A stretch of DNA of 64,000 nucleotides from Thiothrix phosphatis (GCF_035668035.1 NZ_JAYMYJ010000030.1:1-64000); one strand, 5' to 3'. Positions 16,162-24,336 are shown, counted from the stretch's first letter. Notes: generated by a model from the letters alone, not told the origin. Made by a program: numbers and translations.

Positions 16162-16704
16162 TTATGGCGCGCCCGTGCTGGAGCCGTACATCAACACGTT
16201 CCCGGCCATGTCCTTAAGCACAACATCGTGCGTCAAGGTGTTGATGTCCGCAGGCACAACCTCCAGGCCGCTGCCCGCGTCTGTGATGCCGCCAGCAGCC
16301 TTTGTCTTGACCATCGCCGACAGCTTGTTGCCCGCCGTGCCGTCGCCCGAGAACGCAATGCTCGTGCTGTCCTGCGTGCTGGTCTTCGCCAGCTCCATCA
16401 GGTTGATGGTCTTGCTCCCGCCGTCATTCAACGCCAACGTCAGCACCATGCTGGCCGCGTCGTAGTCTGTCCCAGCGGTGTCCAAATGCACGTCGTTGAC
16501 ACCGGCGGGGACAGCCTTTACCGTCCCGCCATACTGGGTGAACTTGTAAACCGGGTTGGCTGGGTCAGTGGCTGTGTCCAACGTCACGTCTGTGAAGAAT
16601 GGGTTGAGCAACGGCCCCGACAAATTCACCTTGTTGTTGGTCGTGGTGTCGAAATGGGTTGCGTTGAAGTCGCTTGGCGCGACGACAGTCTTCAATGTAG
16701 GCAT
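16162..16704 (-). CDS. Tail fibre-type protein (180 aa)
   Basis: Starts MPTLKTVVAPSDFNATHFDT and is beta-rich with Asn/Thr/Asp repeats (YDAASMVLTLALNDGGSKTI, SIAFSGDGTAGNKLSAMVKT). It ends VLKDMAGNVLMYGSSTGAP, closely like the end of the neighbouring collagen-like protein (QDMAGNTLYIGIPA), so the two genes share a C-terminal module. AAGGGG lies 8 bases before the ATG. Probably a fibre subunit or accessory to the 477-aa fibre that follows it. Confidence 0.62.
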   Translation of the reverse strand: MPTLKTVVAPSDFNATHFDTTTNNKVNLSGPLLNPFFTDVTLDTATDPANPVYKFTQYGGTVKAVPAGVNDVHLDTAGTDYDAASMVLTLALNDGGSKTINLMELAKTSTQDSTSIAFSGDGTAGNKLSAMVKTKAAGGITDAGSGLEVVPADINTLTHDVVLKDMAGNVLMYGSSTGAP

Positions 16705-16716
16705 GTAAATTTCCCC

Positions 16717-17106
16717 TTAAGCTGGAATGCCGATGTACAGTGTGTTGCCCGCCATGTCCTGCACCCGCACCGCGCTTGGGTTTGCAGCCATGGCCGTGAA
16801 AAGGTTGCTGATGTTGGCCGGGTCTGACGTGTCGAAGCCGCCCGCCCCAGGGTCTCCCTTATCGCCTTTGTCGCCCTTTGCCCCATCCGGACCGGTCGCG
16901 CCGGCGTCCCCCTTGTCGCCCTTGTCACCCTTGTCGCCTTTCGCCCCCTGGACTCCGCCAACGGCATTGAAAGGCGTTGACAGGGCGGGCATGGAATCGC
17001 GTGTCAGCGTGAGTGTCCTGGTGCTGGAATTGTAGGTAAGCTCCAGCGGCGTCCCCTTGGGGTAACCGGAGCCGCCCCGCCCGAATGGAATTGTTCCGCA
17101 AGACAT
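16717..17106 (-). CDS. Collagen-like tail fibre protein (129 aa)
   Basis: The start MSCGTIPFGRGGSGYPKG has GAGGA 9 bases upstream; a longer frame lies inside the portal gene and is ignored. Residues about 50-90 are Gly-X-Y triplets (GAKGDKGDKGDKGDAGATG and GAKGDKGDKGDPG), a collagen-like triple helix that trimerises fibres. It ends with VRVQDMAGNTLYIGIPA, a tail shared with the gene at 16162-16704. As first gene after the portal it lies in an unusual place for a fibre. Confidence 0.75.
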   Translation of the reverse strand: MSCGTIPFGRGGSGYPKGTPLELTYNSSTRTLTLTRDSMPALSTPFNAVGGVQGAKGDKGDKGDKGDAGATGPDGAKGDKGDKGDPGAGGFDTSDPANISNLFTAMAANPSAVRVQDMAGNTLYIGIPA

Positions 17107-17125
17107 AGATAACGTCCTCAGAATG

Positions 17126-19096
17126 TCAGAATTGGTTGAACCCATGCCCGCCAGCCGGTTGCCCATCCGGCAACAACTCAGGCGGCATAGCCTGTTGTGG
17201 TTGCTGCATCTGCTGCATCTGCTGCATCTGCATTTGCTGCTCTTGCGCCGCCATCCGCTGCTGCATCTCCTGACGGCTAGGCACAATCCTGTCGCCGGGC
17301 ATATCCAGCCCCTTGACCATCTCGCGCAGCAATTCCGCCCTACCCTCAACGCCAATGATCTGCATATCCACAGGGTTGGCCGTCGAAGCCAGGAACTCAC
17401 CCCGACGCAACTGCAACTGTTCCTTCACCACCAGCGCAGCAGCACCACGCGGCTTGATCGTAATATCGCCTTTCACGGAATCATCATCGTGATACAGCAT
17501 GTTCCAGACGAACTGCGCATACAGCACCGGCTCAATAATGTCGATGTCGATGTTATAGATAATCGAGCGGATGCCCTTGGCCGCAGCCCCCATCAGCATC
17601 GAAAGCCCCGAAGCCGTCTTGCCAGCGCCGCCCGCATTCGCAATCCCCTGAGAGTATGCAGGAACGCCCGTCAACTCATCCGCCAGCGTCTTGAAATGGT
17701 TCAGCACCCCCAGCAGCTCCCCCGAATTCGAATTCGGCTGGAAAAACTGGATAGGGTTGGAACTCCCGCCCGCATCATTCGGCTTGAAATGCCAAACCTT
17801 CCACGGGTACATCAGGTCATTCTGGTCTTCCCGCCTCACCCGGCCATCATCAATCGCCACCTGCGGCCCCGACGCCATCCCCATGTTGTTAACCAGGTTG
17901 CGCGCCGAAGCGTTGGAAATGTCCTGGCAATCCGTCATCAGCTCCGGGATCGACTGATGCCAAAACTGGTCATTCATTTTCACCGCGCCCGTGTGGTAAT
18001 AAGGCCGCAAGCCGAGCGGATGTTCATTGAGCCTCGCCTTGATCACATGCTCCCCGACCAGCCACACCTCCGCCTCATGCCAGCGCCCCGCCTCGATGTC
18101 GCCAGTCCATCCCCAGTCAATCAACCACTGGCCTTTCACCTGGCCGAAAAACTGCAACGCGTCAATCTCGCTGGCTGGCCCACCCGACAGCGTGGTGTCA
18201 TTCTCAAATTCCGACCGCTGCAACGCCTGCACATCATCCGACACATCCAGCCACTTGAAGCTGCCGCCGTCAAACTCATCCAGCACCGACCGCAGCGCCG
18301 CATCATCAAACCCGTCCACCCCCAGCAACAACTCAATGTCACCCGGCTGCAAATGGTGGTGCTCAATCACATACGCCGCCCGCTGGCAATCCACCGCCCC
18401 CGGCGACGGGTACAAATCAAACGGTGAAACCCGCTCAAAGAACATGCCAACCCGCTCATCCGGCACCGGCCTAAAATCCCTTCCCCACGTCATGCGCCTG
18501 CTGTTGCGCAGCACCGGCGCCTTCATGATGCCCGCCTTAAGCGTCACCACATCCGCGATGATCGCGCCCAACGCATTACGGAAGCCGCCCTCAACCTGTT
18601 GGTCTTCACACAGTTTTTCCATGCACCCTGCCCGCTCCTCTGCATCCTCCTGCAAAGCAGCCCGCACAGCATCACGCAAACCGTCCTCATCCTGCGCGCC
18701 CATGCCATTCTGCACCGCCGTCGCCAACACCATCATTTCCAGCTCATCCGGCAAATCAGGGATCGGTGTAGCGTCCATCGTCCACGGCTTATCACCGGCA
18801 GGCAGCAGCACATCCCGAATCCAGCTCTCCGCCCCCCGGCACTTGCTGTCCGTCAGCTTCAGGAACAAATCAGAAAGCCCCTGCTTGCGGATCACCGCCA
18901 GCTTGTCAGGCGCGTACTCACCCCGCCGCTGGCGCAAGTTGTCCAGCATCTGCTGCTCAACCAGCCGCTTGGCGTCCTTCGCCTCCGCGTAGCACTTGCG
19001 CACATGCGCCGCCAAGTCCGACAGCGCCGACACTTGCTTGCCCTCTTCCAGTCCCGCACCGTCAACCACAGAACCACCCGGCACCCGCGCATCCAT
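17126..19096 (-). CDS. Portal protein (656 aa)
   Basis: Forms the dodecameric ring at the head vertex through which DNA is packaged. Length and sequence style fit podovirus portals of the P22/BPP-1 kind: helical N-terminus (VRKCYAEAKDAKRLVEQQML), FERVSPFDLYPSPGA in the wing region, a stem/clip stretch (DCQDISNASARNLVNNMGM), and a Gln/Met-rich C-terminal barrel-like tail (QQMQMQQMQQMQQPQQ, about residues 610-635). The ATG overlaps the terminase stop as TGATG, so I prefer it to GTG codons just upstream. It is followed by the collagen-like fibre gene. Confidence 0.88.
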   Translation of the reverse strand: MDARVPGGSVVDGAGLEEGKQVSALSDLAAHVRKCYAEAKDAKRLVEQQMLDNLRQRRGEYAPDKLAVIRKQGLSDLFLKLTDSKCRGAESWIRDVLLPAGDKPWTMDATPIPDLPDELEMMVLATAVQNGMGAQDEDGLRDAVRAALQEDAEERAGCMEKLCEDQQVEGGFRNALGAIIADVVTLKAGIMKAPVLRNSRRMTWGRDFRPVPDERVGMFFERVSPFDLYPSPGAVDCQRAAYVIEHHHLQPGDIELLLGVDGFDDAALRSVLDEFDGGSFKWLDVSDDVQALQRSEFENDTTLSGGPASEIDALQFFGQVKGQWLIDWGWTGDIEAGRWHEAEVWLVGEHVIKARLNEHPLGLRPYYHTGAVKMNDQFWHQSIPELMTDCQDISNASARNLVNNMGMASGPQVAIDDGRVRREDQNDLMYPWKVWHFKPNDAGGSSNPIQFFQPNSNSGELLGVLNHFKTLADELTGVPAYSQGIANAGGAGKTASGLSMLMGAAAKGIRSIIYNIDIDIIEPVLYAQFVWNMLYHDDDSVKGDITIKPRGAAALVVKEQLQLRRGEFLASTANPVDMQIIGVEGRAELLREMVKGLDMPGDRIVPSRQEMQQRMAAQEQQMQMQQMQQMQQPQQAMPPELLPDGQPAGGHGFNQF

Positions 19097-20627
19097 CACG
19101 ACCACGCACCCCGTGCCATTCCAGCATCAACCGGGCGGCGGAAAGCAACCACATCATCCCGCGCCACCGGAAACGCAAACGTCAGCGCCAGCGCATCCCC
19201 AAGATCAGGCGACCGCCCCAAACGCTTGCTCAACTCTTCCTTCCCCTCAAGCTTCAACCTGCCGCTGCTGTCATAACCGAACTCTGGCGCGGTCAAATCA
19301 CCATGCAACTCATCACTGTCTGGAATGTTCACAGGCTGATCCTGCACCCACCCATTCATAAGCCCCCACATCTCAGCCCGCTTGTTCGTGTACGAAGTCG
19401 AATTGCTGGCGCGCTGCGCAAACTGAACGCCCGTCACCAGATCAGAAAACCCCAGCTCCCGCACCCGGTCAACGATGCCAGCACCCAGCCCGCCAACATC
19501 CACAAAAACCTTCTTCGGCGCGTGCAGCCTCACCCACTCCAGCAGCTTGCCAACGACCTCCATCGTATCCAGATGCTGGAATTTCTCCATCGCGACAACC
19601 TCGCGCCCACGCCGCAACACAAATGCAGTCGAATCCTTGCCGAACCGCGCCGGGTCAACGCCCAATATCAGCGGTGCGGACTCATCCCGTGAAGCACATG
19701 ACCTCGCCGCCATCACATGCACCGCCTTGATCAGGCTCTTGCTGTCCGAAACCTGGAACGCCTCCACAACCGTGCACGGGTACTCCTGCCGGAACGAATG
19801 GGTTCCATCCGTCCCACCGACAGACAATTCAGCAATCTTTCTGCGTCTCCACGCAAGCTGCCCATCGTTAAGCTGGTAAAGGCCCACAAGTTCGGACTCC
19901 TCCCCCGACCTTCTGAACCCTTCCCCCGGCCCCACCCAGTATTCAGGCTGCCAAAACCACGGCACAAACACCAACTGGTAATCTGTCTCGCCCGCCTGGG
20001 CAGCCATGCACTGCTGATAAAAGTAATTGCCTATCCCGTTTGCCGTCGACTCAAGGATAACCTCTGTCCCAGGCTGGTCAGGGATAGCCTGCATGATCCC
20101 CTTTGCGTGCTCATCCGCGTGCGGCCAGAATGCCACCTCGGAACCATGGAAAACTGGATAGTGCTGGAACGCCCGACCCCCTTGTTCCCGGCAGTGCCAA
20201 CCTTATAGCCGGAATCCAGCTTGCCGAAGATCAACTCCCGCGCATTGCTGGCATCAGCCGATGGCCTCATCACCTCAAGGTTGCATTCATGGAATCTCGC
20301 CACCATATCGAACAGGTTATTGGTCGCCTCGTTCTCATGCGTCAGGATGAAAGCCCTAACCCCACGCCGATGGGTCACGCGCCAGTAAAAACGCGCCTCG
20401 GCATACGTGGAAACGCCCTGCTGCCGCCCCTTCAGCACCAGCGCCCGCACCTTGCCAGTGCGCTGAAGCTGACCCTCAAGCTGTGAATGCAGATGCCGCT
20501 GCGCCTCGTTCGGAACAAACGGCCTGATAGCGCCCGCCTTCGTCCTGATCTTCAGGCAATGTTCCGCAAACAGGAAAAAATCCTCAGCGAACCTTTTCCG
20601 CAGTGCCATCTCCCGATCCTGCATCAT
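19096..20627 (-). pseudogene. Terminase large subunit, split by a one-base frameshift
   Basis: Motor and nuclease for DNA packaging. The 5' part (20627 to about 20150) starts MMQDREMALRKRFAEDF, has an arginine-rich Walker A-like site VLKGRQQGVST and a following FILTHENEATNN. The 3' part encodes the rest in another frame: AIPDQPGTEVILESTANGIG, the RNase H-like nuclease core LGVDPARFGKDSTAFVL, VFVDVGGLGAGIVDRV and the C-terminal DLGDALALTFAF. The parts join at a run of four T on the minus strand (20150-20153). One extra T, or a -1 ribosomal shift, restores the expected GRSSTIQFFHGSEVAFWPH. The full protein would have about 510 residues. It is flanked by terS and portal with coupled starts. Confidence 0.85.
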
Positions 20628-20911
20628 CCACCCTCGGGGACAAGCTTCTCCATCAGCTCCAACCACTCCTCATGGCCCCTGCTCACCGTTGCATCAATTT
20701 CCTGCCTTGGCTTTCCCGTCCCACGATCCAGCACTTCCCGCGCCGCCAGGATACGGATGTTGTCCGGCTTCTTCGGGTTCTGCGCGATCTTCACCAGGAT
20801 GTTAATCATTGACGCGCTGTGTGTGGCCGCAATCTCCCTGACCTGCCTCTTTTTCTCATCCACGGAGCCTTTCGGCCTGCCAGCGCCGCTACGCGCACCA
20901 CCACGCGCCAT
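20624..20911 (-). CDS. Terminase small subunit (95 aa)
   Basis: DNA-recognition subunit of the packaging motor. It starts MARGGARSGAGRPKGSVDEKK, the glycine/arginine-rich opening usual for many small terminases, then a helical stretch (RQVREIAATHSASMINILVKIAQNPKK, residues about 20-46) and IRILAAREVLDRGTGKPRQE. The upstream extension MLGWVG is unlikely. It overlaps the large subunit by four bases (ATGATG). Confidence 0.82.
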   Translation of the reverse strand: MARGGARSGAGRPKGSVDEKKRQVREIAATHSASMINILVKIAQNPKKPDNIRILAAREVLDRGTGKPRQEIDATVSRGHEEWLELMEKLVPEGG

Positions 20912-20978
20912 GCCAACCCACCCCAACAAAACAGCGAAGCCACTTGTTTGAAAAGTTTTGAATAAAAATCAAACGCCC

Positions 20979-21016
20979 ACAAAAAAGCCCGGATCAGCGT
21001 TAACCGACCGGGCTTC
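20979..21016 (-). terminator. Leftward hairpin terminator upstream of the terminase genes
   Basis: Arms GCCCGG at 20987-20992 and CCGGGC at 21008-21013, followed on the minus strand by a run of six T. It would stop leftward transcripts arriving from 21-22 kb before the terminases. The 320-base gap 20912-21233 holds this, a plus-strand promoter at 21141-21168 and an A/T-rich leader for the leftward late operon (20930-20980), but no gene I can support. Confidence 0.65.
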
Positions 21017-21140
21017 TTCTGCCACCTCTGGCGACAATGCCTGAACTGTACCGTTTTCCGTGACGATCCACAACAAAAACTTATTGCCATCCTCAAATCA
21101 CTAATGGCATTCCACATTTTCTGCGTTGCTGACAAAACCA

Positions 21141-21168
21141 TTGAAACGTCTAGACGTTTTGCTATAAT
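21141..21168 (+). promoter_or_regulatory. Strong sigma-70-type promoter of the secreted-protein unit
   Basis: TTGAAA at 21141-21146 and a perfect TATAAT at 21163-21168, spaced 16 bases. It points at the gene starting at 21234 about 65 bases away. A 16-bp palindrome fills the spacer. Confidence 0.85.
21144..21159. promoter_or_regulatory. 16-bp perfect palindrome (operator candidate)
   Basis: AAACGTCTAGACGTTT reads the same on both strands and lies between the -35 and -10 of the promoter at 21141-21168. A dimeric repressor bound here would block RNA polymerase. It differs from the 16-bp prophage operator found at 25.9, 26.8 and 28.2 kb, so a different regulator (phage or host) is expected. Confidence 0.7.
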
Positions 21169-21233
21169 AGCACCTGTACCGCACTGCTACACCCGCACCG
21201 GGCGGCTTCCCGGAACTCTTCAAGGAGTTAGCT

Positions 21234-21494
21234 ATGAAAAAAGCACTATCTATCATCCTCGCCATCTCCCTCAGCACCGCATCAGCGGAAGGCTGCAAGT
21301 GCGCCACCCCTGAATGCGCAGCTGGCCTGCCACCTTCCACCCCGCACGAAGTTTCCTACGAAGAAGCTTGCGTCGTGGGCGGCAGTACAGTTTGCTTTCT
21401 GGCCGCCCTGCGGGTTCCATCCAGCAGGCGGACGGCCTTCATCGCAAGCTGCCAAGCGGGCAAAACGGCGGCCTGCATAGCTATGTGTGAGTAA
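21234..21494 (+). CDS. Cys-rich secreted small protein (86 aa), phage moron candidate
   Basis: Starts MKKALSIILAISLSTASAEG: a typical Sec signal peptide with a cut after ASA (about residue 18). The mature part has eight Cys (GCKC, EC, AC, VC, SC, AC, MC) in about 68 residues, so four disulfides are possible in the periplasm or outside. AAGGAG lies 7 bases before the ATG. It has its own promoter, operator-like palindrome and terminator, and is on the strand opposite the late genes. This layout fits a lysogen-expressed moron gene. No family is recognised. Confidence 0.8.
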   Translation: MKKALSIILAISLSTASAEGCKCATPECAAGLPPSTPHEVSYEEACVVGGSTVCFLAALRVPSSRRTAFIASCQAGKTAACIAMCE

Positions 21495-21501
21495 ACGTAG
21501 C

Positions 21502-21531
21502 GGGGAGGTGGCTTAACCGCCTCCCTTTTTT
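21502..21531 (+). terminator. Terminator of the secreted-protein unit
   Basis: GGGAGG(T)GG paired with CC(G)CCTCCC around a CTTAA loop (21503-21525), then seven T. It follows the stop at 21494 by only a few bases. Confidence 0.9.
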
Positions 21532-21552
21532 CCAACACTGGAGGAAACTGAA

Positions 21553-21804
21553 ATGTATAAAGTCTACCTGTTGAAAAAAACCCGCTCAGGCACGGAAGTG
21601 ATGAAGGGGTTAAGCACCGAAACCCCATCCGCCGCAGCGGCCACCGCCGCATTCTGGGACTTGCGCCACCAGCCAGACCTGCAAGGCCAGCCGATCCTGC
21701 TGCTGATGACCAAGGACAAGGAAAAGCTCAACCGGCACTGGTTCAACCGGGAACCCGGCGACGAACAGTATGTCCTGCCTGGTGAAGAACTGCGGGAGGC
21801 CTGA
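21553..21804 (+). CDS. Small phage protein (83 aa)
   Basis: Starts MYKVYLLKKTRSGTEVMKGL, with GGAGG 11 bases upstream. Alternating hydrophobic strands at the N-terminus, an Ala-rich helix (PSAAAATAAFWDLRH) and a C-terminal acidic part suggest a small alpha/beta fold. It opens a group of three short plus-strand genes with overlapping ends (TGATG to the next). No family is recognised. Confidence 0.6.
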   Translation: MYKVYLLKKTRSGTEVMKGLSTETPSAAAATAAFWDLRHQPDLQGQPILLLMTKDKEKLNRHWFNREPGDEQYVLPGEELREA

Positions 21805-21980
21805 TGGAAACCGAAAAGCGCAACCACCACAACCGGCACCGGGTTGGGAAACGCAATTTCCAGGCAAACCTGAAGCCGGAAGAAACCGCCTTGGTTGACC
21901 GCGTGAAAGCCCTGCATAACCTAAAGACCGACCGGCAACTGCTGCTGTATCTCTGCGGCAAGGAAGTGGCACATGCGTGA
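21804..21980 (+). CDS. Small basic protein (58 aa)
   Basis: Starts METEKRNHHNRHRVGKRNF; the first 20 residues are His/Arg/Lys-rich and the rest forms helices (PEETALVDRVKALHNLKTDR, QLLLYLCGKEVAHA). The ATG overlaps the upstream stop as TGATG with GGGAGG 6 bases upstream. The basic N-terminus could bind nucleic acid. Its end overlaps the next gene by eight bases. Confidence 0.55.
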   Translation: METEKRNHHNRHRVGKRNFQANLKPEETALVDRVKALHNLKTDRQLLLYLCGKEVAHA

Positions 21981-22107
21981 CGCCCTGATCCTGTCAATTG
22001 CATCTGTGGCGCTTTTCCCCCCCCTAAAACAGCTTGGCTGGCTGGCTGGCGGAATCACGATGCTTGTGGTTTTGACCCTGATCGGTTTTCTTCTCCGCAA
22101 ACCCTAA
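21973..22107 (+). CDS. Very small membrane protein (44 aa)
   Basis: MRDALILSIASVALFPPLKQ followed by LGWLAGGITMLVVLTLIGFL: two hydrophobic segments separated by PPLKQ. It ends LRKP, with positive charge inside as expected. It overlaps the end of the previous gene. Function unknown; such tiny phage membrane proteins are often exclusion or lysis factors. Confidence 0.5.
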   Translation: MRDALILSIASVALFPPLKQLGWLAGGITMLVVLTLIGFLLRKP

Positions 22108-22668
22108 TTTCAAGCCGCGCCGGGAAGCCGTCGCGGCCACTCCCCCACCCCACCCTGCCCAAACCCGCCCGCGCCCTGCCAGCCTCCCCCCATCGCCAGC
22201 CCAATTGGCACGTTGCCTTGTTGTGTAGAAGGTATTCCCGCTGGTGCAGCTTCCCTTCCTTGGCCGTCATTGGGACTGCGGCCTTTCCCTTGGCACGGCA
22301 GCCCAGCAGGACGTGGCGCGACTTTGCCGCAGGCAAACACTCGCGCTCCTTTTTATTTAGAGCGCTTGCGCTCTTGTATTACAGCAGAACAGTTTAAGGA
22401 TAGGAGGGTTATTGTATTTTCTAGGGAGAGTTATTGGAGTGACCATGCCCCGCATGGAATATACTGGGGATAGTTGTTGAACTTATGCACCGGCTTATAG
22501 GGAGGGTTATTCGCGGTCACTCACAGACTGTCAGGGGGATGGCTTTGGCTGGCGCGTTGAATTAACCCATGACGTGCTGGATTTTAACGCTGTATGTATA
22601 TAATTTGATCTTTTCTAGCCTGAAAAGGCTGTGATTGGCTTATGCTGGACGCAACTATGCTGTAGTTG
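22108..22668. other. Gene-poor interval with iteron-like repeats; possible replication origin
   Basis: No gene can be supported here. From 22401 three copies of the pattern TAGG(G)AG(A/G)GTTATT occur (22401-22414, 22422-22436, 22498-22512), with a weaker one (GGGGATAGTTGTTGA, about 22467-22480). A 16-bp inverted repeat, AGAGCGC-TT-GCGCTCT, lies at 22359-22374. The stretch 22570-22620 is A/T-rich (TGTATATAATTTG). The interval is next to the end of the replication-initiator-like gene. The left part (22110-22210) is C-rich and holds nothing I recognise. Confidence 0.5.
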
Positions 22669-23622
22669 TTACCAGATTGATCGGAAAGCGGCCTTCAATG
22701 CTTCCCTAACAGATGTGTCAGAGCCTTTGCTCATATTGTCTTGGTAGATTTCGATGAACCGTGCCTGGAACGCCTGGTGCTTGTTATGGGGAAGCTGGGC
22801 CAGATAGTGCTGGATGGAATCCTCTGGCCAATCATCCTTACGCAGTTTCTTGGGGCGCTTCAACTTGATCATGCCAAGCGCGCCTTGCACTTCTTCCGGG
22901 ATCCTGGCTGACAGGGACGCCGCCACTGCCTTGATGCTGTTGCCCATGTCTTTCAGCGCTTTACGGTAGGAAAAGTCGCTCAATTCCTCAAACAGGTTGC
23001 GCACCCTGAATTTTTGCCAAAATTCGTCAGTTAGGCGGTATACGGATGGCCTTCCGCCATAAGAGCCATCTTCCTTAATGGTGAAAGTTCGCTTACGTTC
23101 CAGCATCTTGTTCTCCACCAGAAACCTGGAGGCAACCTTGATGTTGTCGCGTGTCATACCAGTGATGCGCACGGCATGGTCAATGTCAAAACACTTGAAC
23201 TCGCCGTATTTCCCATAACCGCGAATCCCCACAACGCCGCTGACAAAATTGGCGTGGTTCACCAAATAAATCGACAAATTTGACAGTTTTTCGCGCAATT
23301 GGGAATTAGTCTGTTGCATGAAGCCGCCGTGCTTTTTCACGTAGTGCCTAGTCTTTCTGGTGCCTATATCCATGAACGCCAGCGGATTATGCGAATATTC
23401 CCTGATTTTTTCACAAATCGCATAGACCGCATGCGATTTGCGATTGTGGCCAAATTCATCCAGCGCCGTACCATCCTTGTACGGGCTACCGTTCATGATG
23501 AAACGGAAATGCCGCCGGTCATGGCCGTATTTGTTTGGCTTGTAGTCATCGCCAAGCAAACCGGCAGCCCGGCCAAGCAAGTTGGCCGGGCGTTCAACAA
23601 CAGTGGCGGAAGCATCTGTCAC
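22669..23622 (-). CDS. Replication initiator-like winged-helix protein (317 aa)
   Basis: GTG start overlapping the upstream stop (GTGA). Central residues (about 130-190) hold a winged-helix pattern: IDHAVRITGMTRDNIKVASRFLVENKMLERKRTFTI, then GGRPSVYRLTDEFW. The C-terminal part is basic (LKRPKKLRKDDW) with a helical end. This order resembles initiators of theta-type plasmids and phages that bind iterons. Repeats of that type lie just beyond its 3' end. It is the last gene of a leftward operon starting at 24701. An alternative is a phage DNA-binding replication accessory without initiator function. Confidence 0.6.
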   Translation of the reverse strand: MTDASATVVERPANLLGRAAGLLGDDYKPNKYGHDRRHFRFIMNGSPYKDGTALDEFGHNRKSHAVYAICEKIREYSHNPLAFMDIGTRKTRHYVKKHGGFMQQTNSQLREKLSNLSIYLVNHANFVSGVVGIRGYGKYGEFKCFDIDHAVRITGMTRDNIKVASRFLVENKMLERKRTFTIKEDGSYGGRPSVYRLTDEFWQKFRVRNLFEELSDFSYRKALKDMGNSIKAVAASLSARIPEEVQGALGMIKLKRPKKLRKDDWPEDSIQHYLAQLPHNKHQAFQARFIEIYQDNMSKGSDTSVREALKAAFRSIW

Positions 23623-23996
23623 GTCGCCACGCCCTCCTCTTCCAGGATGGTGCGGACGTATTTGGAAACAAAGGCTAGTGTTATTTCCTTGAGCCTTGCT
23701 TGCTGCATTTCGCCAACAGCATGGATTTCACCCCAAAGCATGCCAACGATGACATCAATCAAAATGGCAGCCTCAATCTTCAGCTTGTCATTATCTGGAA
23801 GATTCTCGCTGGAAATAAAGCTCTCAAGCCTTTTTATTGCTGGCTGGGAGTAATTCCCTTCATTCTGCCTATTTTCAAACATGCCAGACTCGATAATTAT
23901 ATCGAGTGTTTTTGGCAGAAATAAGGACAGGAAATCGACTCTGCGTTTAACCGCATCTTGGCGGCGCCGAACTGTGCGATCAGATTTCTTACCCAT
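23619..23996 (-). CDS. Helical protein of the early leftward operon (125 aa)
   Basis: Starts MGKKSDRTVRRRQDAVKRRVDFLSLFLPK (strongly basic), then helices (DKLKIEAAILIDVIVGMLWG, ARLKEITLAFVSKYVRTILEEE). The longer frame upstream overlaps the preceding gene and is ignored. It is coupled to the initiator-like gene by GTGA. It could be a small DNA-binding or replication accessory protein. No family is recognised. Confidence 0.6.
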   Translation of the reverse strand: MGKKSDRTVRRRQDAVKRRVDFLSLFLPKTLDIIIESGMFENRQNEGNYSQPAIKRLESFISSENLPDNDKLKIEAAILIDVIVGMLWGEIHAVGEMQQARLKEITLAFVSKYVRTILEEEGVAT

Positions 23997-23997
23997 G

Positions 23998-24336
23998 CTA
24001 CGCCCCCGCGCCCGGCGCAGGCCGGTACAGCCAGCCATCCCGCACCCGGGCCGCCTTGGCGGCCTGCTCAGGCGTAGACACTGGCTTTTTATTGCGGGGG
24101 CTGAACACACCAGCTTTCCTGGCGGCCTCCTGCTTCAGCCGGAGTGAAGCGGCGCACAGCTGCTCGAGCGGGACTTGCCTTTTTAAGCGGTTGCTCACGC
24201 AGGAAGGGGAAAGTTTCCACTCTTTTGCCCATCCCCCCACTGTCCGTGTTTCCGTGACGCCCCCAATCTCAACTGAGACCAGGGTTTCCTTGCCACGACG
24301 GCTGACTGTGTACCCCAGGCTGATGTCCACGCTCAT
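23998..24336 (-). CDS. HTH-like early phage protein (112 aa)
   Basis: Central residues (about 33-65: VGGWAKEWKLSPSCVSNRLKRQVPLEQL) read like a helix-turn-helix as found in many phage genes that answer temporary signals in replication modules. The C-terminal third is basic and repetitive (NKKPVSTPEQAAKAARVRDG). The start overlaps the upstream stop by ATGA-type overlap (4 bases) and the stop is one base before the next ATG. Likely an early DNA-binding protein. Confidence 0.6.
   Translation of the reverse strand: MSVDISLGYTVSRRGKETLVSVEIGGVTETRTVGGWAKEWKLSPSCVSNRLKRQVPLEQLCAASLRLKQEAARKAGVFSPRNKKPVSTPEQAAKAARVRDGWLYRPAPGAGA

Noticed and set aside
1..20911. Diversity-generating retroelement as in BPP-1-like phages
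   Set aside because: The late genes resemble BPP-1-type podoviruses, but no reverse transcriptase gene and no template/variable repeat pair with A-biased differences could be seen. The fibre ends share short similarities only.
22055..22473. Reading frames on both strands in the 22.1-22.5 kb gap
   Set aside because: Low-complexity C-rich or repeat-bearing sequence with no start site; the interval looks like an origin or leader.
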